Below, piece by piece: positions 23,879 through 31,100 of a stretch of DNA of 64,000 nucleotides. The number at the start of each line of letters is the position of its first letter. The first letter of the stretch is position 1. Below the pieces are notes generated by a model. That model worked only from the letters and a program-made list of their open reading frames with translations, had not been told where the DNA came from and made no database searches. The DNA lies in NCBI RefSeq assembly GCF_036181745.1, contig NZ_CP108080.1, positions 3,811,501 through 3,875,500 on the forward strand. The letters are read 5' to 3'. Origin of the DNA: Streptomyces sp. NBC_00259 (lineage in GTDB: Bacteria; Actinomycetota; Actinomycetes; Streptomycetales; Streptomycetaceae). The translations under genes and the position numbers were made by a program.

Positions 23879-24574
23879 GTGGGGGACATTCGCCGACGAA
23901 TAGTCGTCGCACTCGGGACCACCGCCCTGGTGGCCCCGCTCACTCTGGCCCTCGGGACCACGCCCGCCCAGGCCGCTTCGTGCACGACGCAGACCGGGGC
24001 GTACCAGAAGCAGGTCGAGAAGTTCCTCGGCCGCCCGGTGGACGGGAAGCAGTCGGCGGCCGACTGCAAGGCGATCCAGGCATTCCAGACGAAGCACTCG
24101 ATCAGCCCGAACGCCGGGCTGGCGGGTCCCATCACCTGGGGCGTCATGGATCTCATGAACAAGCAGAAGGCGGTCGGGAAGAACCCGAACAAGGCCGGCA
24201 AGTGCCCGACGAACAAGGGCCGGATCGCCTGCGTCGACCTGACGCTCCAGCTCAGCTGGATCCAGGACGGCAGCAAGCTGGTTTACGGACCGGTCGCGGT
24301 ACGCACCGGGCGGGACGGGCACGAGACCCGCACCGGCCTGAAGAAGATCTCCTGGCGCCACATCGACCACGTGTCCAGCCTGTACAACGTGCCGATGCCG
24401 TACAGCCAGTTCTTCGACGGCGGCCAGGCCTTCCACTCCGTCGGCATCAGCGTCTGGGCACCGCCCGGCTCCCACGGCTGCGTCAACATGACCAAGACCG
24501 ACGCCGCCAAGTACTGGAGCCTGCTGCGCAACGGCGACGACGTCTTCGTCCACGGCCGCAAGCCCGGCACCTGA
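23879..24574 (+). CDS. Secreted L,D-transpeptidase (YkuD) with peptidoglycan-binding domain
   Basis: 231 aa. Signal peptide MGDIRRRIVVALGTTALVAPL... with cleavage near AQA|AS at about 32. A PG_binding_1-like module (about 38-95; VEKFLGRPVDGKQSAADCKAIQAFQ) precedes the YkuD catalytic domain. That domain carries FHSVGISVWAPPGSHGCVNM near 183-202, which includes the catalytic His and Cys of the SHGC motif. It should form or alter 3-3 peptidoglycan cross-links, or act on related wall peptides. GTG 23879 follows AAGGAG by 9 bases. No obvious operon partner except the weak small ORF downstream. Confidence 0.92.
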   Translation: MGDIRRRIVVALGTTALVAPLTLALGTTPAQAASCTTQTGAYQKQVEKFLGRPVDGKQSAADCKAIQAFQTKHSISPNAGLAGPITWGVMDLMNKQKAVGKNPNKAGKCPTNKGRIACVDLTLQLSWIQDGSKLVYGPVAVRTGRDGHETRTGLKKISWRHIDHVSSLYNVPMPYSQFFDGGQAFHSVGISVWAPPGSHGCVNMTKTDAAKYWSLLRNGDDVFVHGRKPGT

Positions 24575-24629
24575 GACCCGCGCTCCGACGCCTCGCGTGC
24601 GGTCCCGCGAGGCGTCGGCCTGCCCGTGG

Positions 24630-24863
24630 ATGGCCACGTTTCACAACGCGATGGTGGCCGCCTTCGGCTCCGGCATGGCCCTCACCCTGACGGGCGTCGG
24701 CCTGATCGTGCTATGCGGCCGGGACGCGCTGCTCGACCGCGTCTCGCGTTCCTCGCTCCTGCACACCTGGACCCCGAGGATCCCCCTCTTCGCCGCCTCG
24801 GCGGTGGTGGCCGGAGGCGTGGTGGCTTCGGCACTCGCGGCGGGACAGATCCTGGCGTCGTAG
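24630..24863 (+). CDS. Possible small two-helix membrane protein
   Basis: 77 aa with two clear hydrophobic segments (MALTLTGVGLIVLCG and LFAASAVVAGGVVASALAAGQIL) separated by a charged loop. It lies 55 bases after the transpeptidase stop on the same strand and ends about 29 bases before a strong terminator, which supports a real transcript end. No good ribosome site precedes ATG 24630. I do not recognise a family. Confidence 0.4.
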   Translation: MATFHNAMVAAFGSGMALTLTGVGLIVLCGRDALLDRVSRSSLLHTWTPRIPLFAASAVVAGGVVASALAAGQILAS

Positions 24864-24891
24864 GTCGTCGGGTGAGACACCTGACGACCAC

Positions 24892-24926
24892 AGAGGGCCC
24901 GGCTCCGGACAGGAGCCGGGCCCTCT
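24892..24926 (+). terminator. Strong hairpin terminator
   Basis: A perfect 15-base stem (AGAGGGCCCGGCTCC / GGAGCCGGGCCCTCT) with a 5-base loop closes the transpeptidase region and separates it from the accessory stretch that follows. Confidence 0.8.
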
Positions 24927-25138
24927 GGCTTGTCGGCGACCGCGGTCTCGCCGGTCGGGGTGAGGCCGTAAGCCGAAACCTTGAGCAACTTCTGAGGCGG
25001 AATCATGGCCTCCCTCACATTGGTTGCGATGGCCTCATGATCGGATTGGCAACGACCAAGCGGGCGCAGTCCCCCTGGGCAGTTGACCTGGGGCGGGGGA
25101 AGCTGTGCCCGGACAACTAGATACGGAGCATTACGCAC

Positions 25139-25879
25139 ATGACCAGTGCCATCTCCACCAAGCAGCCGCGTCGAGCGTTCCGCGGCACCAGCGCGATGTT
25201 CGTCGCCGCAGTGACCGCCGGCGCCCTCTTCGCCACCGTTGCCGGCGCCAACGCGTCAGAGTCCTCCGCGCACCAGACCGAGGTCAGCGTCGCGGCGTCG
25301 GCGGACGAATCGGGGTTCACGCCTGCGGAGCAGGCTCAGGGTGCGGCGATCGCGAAGGGCATAGCCGAACTCGGCGTGACCGAGGACCAGTTCGCCTCGG
25401 CCCTTGAGGTCGTTCTCTCCCGACCGACTCCCGACTCCGAAGCCATGCAGTCCCGTCTGGCTGCCCTGCCTGCCGAGCCGACCGCGCAGCAGATCGTGGA
25501 GGCGGCGTACCCGAACGACAGCGCAGCACAGGCCGCGCTGGCGCCTCTGTTCGCCAACGAAGAGGTGCGCCACACCCTCCTGGCCCAGATCACGGGTGGG
25601 AAGAAGAACCACAAGATGGCCGCCGCCGACTGGTGGGACGAGACGAAGTTCATCGTCAAGTGCAGCGCCGCCATCGCCGCTGTGCTGATCTCGTTCGCAC
25701 CGGCCGGTTCCAGCATCAAGGTGGTGCGGGCCGTCGCGCTGTTCAAGCGCTACGGCGCGAAGAAGACGGCGAACATCATCTGGCGTTTCGTGAACGGCAA
25801 GAGGGTCGGCTCGGCGGAGCGCGAGGCAGTGAAGGCGTTCATCGGCATTTCCGCCATCTCCGCAGCATGCAGCCGGTAA
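25139..25879 (+). CDS. Secreted protein with amphipathic, two-Cys C-terminal region; candidate bacteriocin-like precursor
   Basis: 246 aa, family not recognised. The N-terminus has a signal peptide with twin Arg (KQPRRAFRGTSAMFVAAVTAG..., cleavage near ANA|SE at about 40). An acidic, Ala-rich middle (about 45-155) follows. From about residue 163 the character changes: DWWDETKFIVKCSAAIAAVL, a Gly/Ser kink, basic amphipathic stretches (FKRYGAKKTANIIWRFVNGKR), a second hydrophobic helix and a terminal AACSR. The only two Cys are 68 residues apart and bracket this region. ATG 25139 follows ACGGAGC. The membrane-protein gene 10 bases downstream and a shared terminator make a two-gene unit. An antibacterial role is a hypothesis from architecture only. 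Confidence 0.7.
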   Translation: MTSAISTKQPRRAFRGTSAMFVAAVTAGALFATVAGANASESSAHQTEVSVAASADESGFTPAEQAQGAAIAKGIAELGVTEDQFASALEVVLSRPTPDSEAMQSRLAALPAEPTAQQIVEAAYPNDSAAQAALAPLFANEEVRHTLLAQITGGKKNHKMAAADWWDETKFIVKCSAAIAAVLISFAPAGSSIKVVRAVALFKRYGAKKTANIIWRFVNGKRVGSAEREAVKAFIGISAISAACSR

Positions 25880-25889
25880 GGAAGATGTC

Positions 25890-26285
25890 ATGACGATCGA
25901 GCATGTGGCTGTGATCGCCCTGGTGGTGGAGGTGACGATCATGGTGCTGGCACGCTTCGGCACCGAGCGGCGTCACTGGATCCACCACAAGCGTGGCGGC
26001 CCCGCCCCGCTGAAGAAGGACGACATCACGGATGTCCCTGTGGTGTTGTATGCGCTCGCTGCCGTGGCCGTAGCGGTCGGCGCGGTGACGACCCACGTCG
26101 AGCTGACGCTGTCGGCCGTCGGCACGTTCGCCTTGTTCGGCATTCTCCTTCCGGCCTTCGCCGCCAACTCCGTCATGGTGCTGGCCACACGAGGCCGTCC
26201 TGGCTCGGTCGCCCGCTGGCAGCAGAGCATCGCCTGGGCGGTGGCCGTCGGCGGCGGCATGGCATCCGCCGGCCTCGTCAGCTGA
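25890..26285 (+). CDS. Small membrane protein, possible partner/immunity protein
   Basis: 131 aa with about four hydrophobic segments (VAVIALVVEVTIMVLA, VPVVLYALAAVAVAVGAV, LSAVGTFALFGILLPAFAA, SIAWAVAVGGGMASAGLV) and a basic cytoplasmic-looking loop (RRHWIHHKRGGPAPLKK). It starts 10 bases after the secreted-protein gene, with AAGGA as ribosome site, and is followed about 60 bases later by a terminator. Not recognised as a named family. Its pairing with an exported amphipathic protein is the pattern seen for bacteriocin immunity or transport partners, which is inference. Confidence 0.7.
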   Translation: MTIEHVAVIALVVEVTIMVLARFGTERRHWIHHKRGGPAPLKKDDITDVPVVLYALAAVAVAVGAVTTHVELTLSAVGTFALFGILLPAFAANSVMVLATRGRPGSVARWQQSIAWAVAVGGGMASAGLVS

Positions 26286-26346
26286 CAAAGTCCGCGCGGA
26301 AACACGGGTCTTGGAAGCGGCCGACGCACTGGTCGTGAACCACGAC

Positions 26347-26383
26347 GGCGCCACCCTCACCTCATGCCGGGGAGGGTGGCGCC
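26347..26383 (+). terminator. Terminator of the two-gene unit
   Basis: A perfect 12-base stem (GGCGCCACCCTC / GAGGGTGGCGCC) with a 13-base loop, 62 bases after the membrane-protein stop. Confidence 0.75.
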
Positions 26384-26472
26384 TTCACGTTGTTCTCGAG
26401 ATATGCGGCCGGACTGCCGGAACGACGCGGTACAGCAATCGACTTCAGACAACGGTGACGACGCCCCAGGGG

Positions 26473-26715
26473 CTATGGCTCGGGCTTCGGTTCGGTGGCG
26501 TACAGGAGCTCTCCGCCTTTGCCGTAGACAGCAGCCCGCACCGTAGTGTCAGCGTTGTCTTCCCATCCAGCCAACGCCTCGGCAACCGTCTCGGCCGGAC
26601 CGTCTTGGATTCTCCGCCCCTTGGCACGGCTCGCACGACACCTGACGGTCAGGACACGATCGCGCCAGTGGTGGAAGCAGAGAACGAACGGCGATCGGCC
26701 CCGCTCGATCGTGCC
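26473..26715 (-). other. Coding-looking reading frame without a start codon, in frame after the 26716 stop
   Basis: Directly after the TGA (26716-26718) of the next gene, the same minus-strand frame stays open for 80 codons to TAG at 26473. It reads like real protein (SPFVLCFHHWRDRVLTVRCR, then AETVAEALAGWEDN, then TVRAAVYGKGGELLYATEP) but has no ATG/GTG near its beginning. It may be a decayed gene tail, a gene with an unusual start, or a readthrough extension. Nothing else is seen between 26384 and 26715. Confidence 0.35.
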
Positions 26716-27165
26716 TCAGAGGGCGATCGGCTGGTACCTCAGGGCCTCGTCGACGATCTCCTCCGCCGATACGTCGTCGGCCGAGGGGGCGAAGATCAAG
26801 CCGGTGACTCCGGGATGCATCACGTTCACTTCAAGGAGATGCAGGAAGTAGTCGCTCTCCTGGTCACCTGCAAGGACTCGGCCAACGATTTCGACGAGCT
26901 CCGCTCTGGTGATGTCCGCAACCCGCGGGCGAGCCGGCCGCGCCGCTTCCCTGGCGAACTCCTCCGCACTCCGGCTTCCCGAGTACCCGGCGAAGTCGTA
27001 GGCCACGTAGTCGTGACCGGTCATCGCGTTGAAGGCCCGGATCGCCTCCTCAGCATCCTCGGAACGCTCAGCCAGGAGGTCAGCGATCCGGTCGATCTCA
27101 GCGCTCAACTCATCCAACTGCTGCCGGCCCACAGGCGGGGGCAGCAACTCCGGTCTCAGGTCCAC
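26716..27165 (-). CDS. Conserved hypothetical protein
   Basis: 149 aa, acidic, predicted soluble and helical, starting at GTG 27165. Notable segments are RQQLDELSAEIDRIADLLAE, FNAMTGHDYVAYDFAGYSGS and SAEEFAREAARPARPRVADI. The protein ends with the compact ALRYQPIAL. I recall similar stand-alone proteins of about 150 residues in streptomycetes, ending at the same place, but no function. Located among other small accessory genes; contact with polymorphic or bacteriocin-type systems nearby is possible but not shown. Confidence 0.7.
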   Translation of the reverse strand: MDLRPELLPPPVGRQQLDELSAEIDRIADLLAERSEDAEEAIRAFNAMTGHDYVAYDFAGYSGSRSAEEFAREAARPARPRVADITRAELVEIVGRVLAGDQESDYFLHLLEVNVMHPGVTGLIFAPSADDVSAEEIVDEALRYQPIAL

Positions 27166-27304
27166 AGGCCGGATTATGCCGGGCAGGCATCACCATGCTG
27201 GGCGAAAGACCGCCCACCCGTTCCGCCGACCCACGTCCAGGGCGCAGGTCTGGGCGAGGATCTCGCCCTTGGCAGCGAGGGCGGACACCTGTCACGATCA
27301 AGCC

Positions 27305-27556
27305 GTGGTCAACCTTGCAAAGATCGCGGCGCGGATAGACATCCTCAGCCCAAAGATCGCGAGGCAGGTGGGTATCTTCCTCGACCTGGTGGGCGGCCCG
27401 ATTGTCGGTGCACTGATGCTGTCCATAGGTATCGAGACCTACCGCGACGGTGGATCCGTAGGCTGGCCCATCGCGGGATCAGCTCTGCTCCTGACCAACT
27501 TGTTGGTGGCCTGGCGACGATTCTCCCGGCTCAGGAAGCGCGCTACGTCGCCGTAG
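27305..27556 (+). CDS. Possible small two-helix membrane protein
   Basis: 83 aa from GTG 27305: a short helical basic N-terminus (NLAKIAARIDILSPKIARQ), two hydrophobic segments (VGIFLDLVGGPIVGALMLSIG and GWPIAGSALLLTNLLVAW) and a basic tail (RRFSRLRKR). The arrangement with positive ends fits a real membrane hairpin. The ribosome site is poor. No family recognised. Confidence 0.45.
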   Translation: MVNLAKIAARIDILSPKIARQVGIFLDLVGGPIVGALMLSIGIETYRDGGSVGWPIAGSALLLTNLLVAWRRFSRLRKRATSP

Positions 27557-27696
27557 CGGCGCACAGACAGCCGCCCACGGTTCTCAAGACCTTTCTGTGA
27601 TCGAGGGCTGGCTCCGCTCGCCGCGCGCGGCCCCGGCTCCCCGCTGTGGCTGAGGCGGTCGGGGCCCGTGTCGGTGCCGACGTACACAATGCGCCC

Positions 27697-27851
27697 ATGA
27701 GTGATCACCACGAAGTCGTCTTCTCCTGCTTCCTACGCGACGACACGCCAGAATCGGTGATGACCGCCCTGCGTTGGCATACGGCACTACGGTGACTGTC
27801 TTCACTTTCCGCAACGGGACGTACGAACCCATCGAGATCTTGGGCTATTGA
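27697..27851 (+). pseudogene. Remnant of a small gene with internal deletion
   Basis: ATG 27697 opens MSDHHEVVFSCFLRDDTPES...ALRWH and then stops. From about 27777 another frame reads YGTTVTVFTFRNGTYEPIEILGY followed by TGA at 27849-27851. The two parts look like the beginning and end of one protein, joined by a deletion that also shifted the frame. I recall longer proteins with this start and with a VFTFR.GTYEPI end, but could not check. Unknown function. Confidence 0.5.
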
Positions 27852-27922
27852 CCGGCCATGACACCGCCTTGGGCCGTGTCTGCCGCGCGGTCGCGACCCT
27901 CTCCGACAAGCTCGCGGACCGC

Positions 27923-28339
27923 TCAAGCTGCGATGGAGAGGCTCAACGGCTCGTGGGTCTTGTCGCTCCACGCTTTGATCGTCAGGTCCGACGGGCTCGG
28001 CACGCCCAGCACGTCGCGCAGCGTCTGCACCGACCTGGACGTCGTGGCGTCGTACTGCGCCGCGGTGGCGGGCCAGGGCAGCTCGAGGTGCCAGTTCGTG
28101 AAGTGGGGCACGTCAGGCGGGCTCCAGCCGAGCGCGACCAGCGCCGCGTGCTCCTGTTCCGGCAACGGCTGCGCGGGGATCGGGCCACCCGGGCTGATGA
28201 TCGCCTCGGTCAGCAGCATCCGCGGGGTCTGCGCGAACTGCACACCGCGGCCGCTGTACAGCAGGATCACGATGTCTTCGTCGGCCAGGTCCGCCAGGTC
28301 GCGCCGCAGCCGGCCGAAGAAGTCGCTCCAGTCGTTCAC
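27923..28339 (-). CDS. TY-Chap-type (type III secretion chaperone-like) domain protein
   Basis: 138 aa from GTG 28339, which overlaps the upstream stop as GTGA. It begins WSDFFGRLRRDLADLADEDI, followed by beta strands VILLYSGRGVQFAQT and the segment WSPPDVPHFTNWHLELPWPA. It looks like the TY-Chap N-terminal domain family, an alpha/beta fold that turns up as accessory or immunity-like modules in actinobacterial conflict loci. The pairing with a DUF6301 gene supports that setting. No toxin gene is seen beside it, so the role stays open. Confidence 0.6.
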   Translation of the reverse strand: MNDWSDFFGRLRRDLADLADEDIVILLYSGRGVQFAQTPRMLLTEAIISPGGPIPAQPLPEQEHAALVALGWSPPDVPHFTNWHLELPWPATAAQYDATTSRSVQTLRDVLGVPSPSDLTIKAWSDKTHEPLSLSIAA

Positions 28340-28830
28340 AGGGCGCTCATGTCCAGGTCGTGCCGCTCTTCGAAGTACTTGCGCTCGGCCCAGTGGGCGG
28401 TGACCCCCGCGGTGGTGCGGGTGATCCGCACGACGCAGCCGGGCAGGCGCCATACCCGCGAGGGCGTCCTGCCCGGGTGCGACTCCTCGGCGGGGCCGAA
28501 CACCGCCTCGGCTGCGGCAAGCACCTCGACGAAGCTGTCGTTGATCGGGGCGGCGTCCTCGTCGACGGCCGGCCAGTGGCTGATGCCCGAGAACCGGATG
28601 TCGAGGTTGCGGACCTGCCCGTGGGACATGTTGATCGTCTGCAGCGGCTTTCCGAGGTCCCAGGTCGCCCGGGCGATGATCGGGCCGTCGGGCACCGATT
28701 CGACGGTGGTCCAGCCGAGGTGCGCCATGAGCGCGGGGATCTCGTCGGCTGACCAGGCCCATTGCCAGTCGCGGACGACGGCCAGCGTCGCGTGCACGGC
28801 GGCGGTGCCGGCGGTCTTGAAGTCGGTCAC
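28336..28830 (-). CDS. DUF6301 family protein
   Basis: 164 aa, start GTG 28830 with GGAG 5 bases before. The order VVRDWQWAWSADEIPALMAHLGW, TINMSHGQVRNLDIRFSGIS and the C-terminal WRLPGCVVRITRTTAGVTAHWAE matches what I recall of DUF6301, a soluble family of actinobacteria with no assigned activity. It is translationally coupled to the TY-Chap-like gene. Both lie just outside the left end of the tRNA-Ser element. Confidence 0.65.
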   Translation of the reverse strand: MTDFKTAGTAAVHATLAVVRDWQWAWSADEIPALMAHLGWTTVESVPDGPIIARATWDLGKPLQTINMSHGQVRNLDIRFSGISHWPAVDEDAAPINDSFVEVLAAAEAVFGPAEESHPGRTPSRVWRLPGCVVRITRTTAGVTAHWAERKYFEERHDLDMSAL

Positions 28831-28935
28831 GGCTGCTCCTCGGGCTCGTAGCCGGTGCGGGTCGAGCGTGGCCGTCCGAAGCATGATCGTGCCGTCAGGC
28901 CGTCCGCGTACACAGGAACGGCCAGCAAGCACGAC

Positions 28936-28972
28936 AACGGCCCCCAACCGGATTGCCTGGTCGGGGGCCGTT
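28936..28972 (-). terminator. Hairpin just beyond the left attachment repeat
   Basis: A 10-base stem (AACGGCCCCC / GGGGGCCGTT) lies 5 bases from the left copy of the tRNA-Ser 3' sequence. It is probably the original terminator of tRNA-Ser, now separated from the intact tRNA by the inserted element. Confidence 0.6.
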
Positions 28973-28977
28973 CACGT

Positions 28978-29034
28978 GCGGTGGGTGTGGGATTTGAACC
29001 CACGGTGACGTCGCCGCCACGACGGTTTTCAAGA
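28978..29034. repeat. Left attachment repeat (tRNA-Ser 3' fragment)
   Basis: 57 bases identical to 32571-32627. It contains the T-arm, variable arm and anticodon-loop part of tRNA-Ser but no 5' half, so it is not a functional tRNA. Confidence 0.9.
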
Positions 29035-29106
29035 GCGCTACGGGTGCAGGTCCCGCAGCGCCTTGACCTGCGCGGCAAGTCTCGTAGCTAGTGGTGTGAG
29101 CGGTCC

Positions 29107-29124
29107 TGGCCCACACATGGCCCA
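29107..29124. repeat. Putative integrase arm-type site, left
   Basis: TGGCCCACACATGGCCCA, 73 bases inside the left attachment repeat, identical to 32441-32458 near the right end. Each copy holds two TGGCCCA units, 11 bases apart. Confidence 0.6.
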
Positions 29125-29375
29125 CAGACTTGATGGACAGCCTGGCACACCTGCCAGATACGTGATCAGCCGCAGATGCCGGGCTACGCAAGGCCGGGGG
29201 AGTCTGTCCCCCGTTTCCTCATCGGGAATGCTCGGAAAGTGCCCAACGGTCTAGAACTTGGGCGCCTATCCGCGCCTGGCGATTTCAGGTGTGTGCTTTT
29301 TAGGGCAGCCATGGCCTTAACGGCCTCGACGATGCAGCGATTGCTTTGGTGAATGCCCTCTCTAGGCAGCCAGCC
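29125..29375. other. Non-coding stretch inside the element
   Basis: With 29035-29106 this forms about 340 bases without a supported gene. It is visibly AT-richer than the flanking chromosome (for example around 29240-29300), consistent with foreign origin. No further repeats or RNA genes recognised. Confidence 0.4.
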
Positions 29376-29537
29376 TCAATGCTCCGCTCCACGGTCCAAC
29401 CGGCCCAGGAGATAGACCATCACTCCTGTCGAGATCGCCGTGAAAACGAGCTCGCCCCAGACCGGTTCTATGAGGAACTTGTTTACTGCTGCCAGAATGG
29501 CGAACCAAACGACGAAGACGAGAACCTTGCGGAGCAT
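29376..29537 (-). CDS. 53-aa two-helix membrane peptide
   Basis: Two hydrophobic helices (LRKVLVFVVWFAILAAVN and LVFTAISTGVMVYLLG) joined by a short loop containing EPVWGE, with a charged tail RLDRGAEH. The ATG at 29537 is preceded by a good ribosome site (TGAGG, 8 bases), and it starts 16 bases after the stop of the 51-aa peptide gene, so the two form a pair. Not recognised. By position and topology it could protect against, or help export, the first peptide; this is inference. Confidence 0.55.
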   Translation of the reverse strand: MLRKVLVFVVWFAILAAVNKFLIEPVWGELVFTAISTGVMVYLLGRLDRGAEH

Positions 29538-29553
29538 TTGACGTACCTCAGAC

Positions 29554-29709
29554 TCAGTTGATCAGAGAGGAGAGGCAGGCCGCGGCACCTGCACCCACTG
29601 TGTTGACTGCAATTTCCCGCGCAGCCTTCTTGTTGACTCGGCCCACAATCAGGGCTGCTGCGCTGCCGACTCCCGCCCTCAGCAGGCAGTTCTTGGCTGT
29701 CTTGGTCAT
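29554..29709 (-). CDS. 51-aa Gly/Ala-rich amphipathic peptide with two Cys; candidate bacteriocin or small toxin
   Basis: Starts at ATG 29709 with AAGG about 8 bases upstream. Sequence character: basic start MTKTAKN, Cys8, a helix-prone Gly/Ala segment (RAGVGSAAALIVG), a central basic cluster (RVNKKAAREI), a second Gly/Ala helix (NTVGAGAAA), Cys45 and LSSLIN. No signal peptide. The layout Cys-hydrophobic-basic-hydrophobic-Cys-Ser resembles, at smaller scale, the C-terminal region of the secreted protein at 25139-25879. The function is unproven. Confidence 0.55.
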   Translation of the reverse strand: MTKTAKNCLLRAGVGSAAALIVGRVNKKAAREIAVNTVGAGAAACLSSLIN

Positions 29710-29871
29710 CGGGCGGCCTTGGAAGAGCCTGGCGCATCCGGGCGGCGGTGGCCGCGTGGTCTGGGTCGAGTCACCACGGCCCATTTGCCCCAGGACCGCT
29801 GAGACGGGCGATGATCTGGCACTCGCCGTGCGGCCGATGAGCTTTCCCGGGCTCCGCTTCGGATGGGTGGA

Positions 29872-30705
29872 TCAGCGCAGTCCGGCGAAGAGATCGTTCT
29901 CGGGTACGGCCGCGCCGGTGGCGTCCTGGACACGTACGAAGGTCTCCATGCCCATCAACTCGCCGAACTTCTCCTTGCCCATCTTGAGGAAGAAGATGTT
30001 CTCGCCCTGACTGGCATGCGCGGCCAGCGCGTCGAACTTCTGACCGCTGAACGCGGTGGTGTCCACCCACGTGGTGATCTCATCGTCGGGGAGGCCGATC
30101 TCGGCCATCGCGGCGGCCTCGGCAGGATCCGGCTCCGGCATGTCCGGATGAAACTCGCGCATGATCTCCCCGAACCGCTGCATCCCCGAGCGGGGCATAG
30201 TGGTCCAGTACACCTTCGGTGTCAGCGCGGTCATCTCGAGCGCCGCCATCGTGATGCGGTGGGCCTGGATGTGATCGGGGTGGCCGTAGAAGCCGTTCTC
30301 GTCGTAGGTGACGACCACATCAGGTCGGTAGTGCCGCATGAGTTCCGCGAGTCGGGCCGCGCCTTCCTCCACGGGGGTCCGCCAGAAGGATCCGGGGGCG
30401 TCGTTGCTCGGCCAGCCCATCATCCCGGAGTCGGCATAGTTCAGCATCTCCAGATCGCTGACCTTCAGCACGTCACGGCTCGCCTCAAGTTCTTGACGGC
30501 GTATCAGGGCGACCGCCGCCGGATCGTGCCCGGGATCGCCCGGCTTGACACCCCCCGGTCCGTCACCGCAACTGCCGTCGGTACACGTCACGAGAACCGT
30601 GCGGATGCCTTCCGCCGCGTACCGCGCGAGGACTCCTCCGGTTCCGGTGGCCTCGTCGTCGGGGTGGGCGTGTACTGCCATGAGTGTCAAGGGCCGGTCA
30701 GTCAT
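29872..30705 (-). CDS. PIG-L family deacetylase (mycothiol S-conjugate amidase-like)
   Basis: 277 aa zinc-dependent deacetylase or amidase. The N-terminal AHPDDEATGTGG holds the AHPDDE metal/catalytic motif. GFYGHPDHIQAHR supplies the third zinc ligand. The overall length and the VTCTDGSCGDGPGG and MMGWPSNDAPGSFW segments match Mca/MshB-type enzymes, which cleave mycothiol conjugates or GlcNAc-inositol. ATG 30705 follows AGGAGG by 9 bases. It is inside the tRNA-Ser element, so it is either element cargo or was trapped by it. The substrate cannot be fixed from sequence. Confidence 0.88.
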   Translation of the reverse strand: MTDRPLTLMAVHAHPDDEATGTGGVLARYAAEGIRTVLVTCTDGSCGDGPGGVKPGDPGHDPAAVALIRRQELEASRDVLKVSDLEMLNYADSGMMGWPSNDAPGSFWRTPVEEGAARLAELMRHYRPDVVVTYDENGFYGHPDHIQAHRITMAALEMTALTPKVYWTTMPRSGMQRFGEIMREFHPDMPEPDPAEAAAMAEIGLPDDEITTWVDTTAFSGQKFDALAAHASQGENIFFLKMGKEKFGELMGMETFVRVQDATGAAVPENDLFAGLR

Positions 30706-31100
30706 GAAACAATCCTCCTGCAGAGATACGTCTTGGTCCGACTGCGCGGCGGGCGTACCGCTCCTGGGGCCCGGATCCTGGTGGGGCGGACGACCCTCTG
30801 GTCTCCGTGTTCCCCGCCCGTGCGGCGCCGGTCCCTCTGTCGATGCAACCGTGCCCACCGGACCGGCTGTTCCCGGCGCGGCCGCTTAGCCTTCCAGGCG
30901 TCGGCGTTTCAACGCGAACGAGGTACAGGTGCGACCTGCATTGTCCTGTCGCACTGCGTCTGGCGTGCGGTGGACTGCTGACCTGCGCGGTTGCCAGGTT
31001 GTTTGAGAGCGCCAGTGGCCAGCGCTCTCAAAAGACCTGGACTTCGCGGAAGTCTCGTTCGTGATAGATGGAGGGAGCGCCGTCAAAATCGCCAACGGTA
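30706..31100. other. Gene-poor stretch with strong inverted repeat
   Basis: About 400 bases upstream of the PIG-L gene. It holds a perfect 11-base inverted repeat TTTGAGAGCGC / GCGCTCTCAAA around a 9-base centre (31002-31032) and the presumed PIG-L promoter. Short frames here look eroded and I cannot support a gene. Confidence 0.45.

Noticed and set aside
28978..29040. Additional tRNA gene at the left end of the element
   Set aside because: Only the 3' part of tRNA-Ser is present; acceptor 5' strand and D-arm are missing, so it is an attachment-site fragment.
30807..31064. Plus-strand 85-codon frame before the integrase
   Set aside because: Overlaps the upstream region of PIG-L and the 11-base inverted repeat, with no ribosome site and erratic composition.
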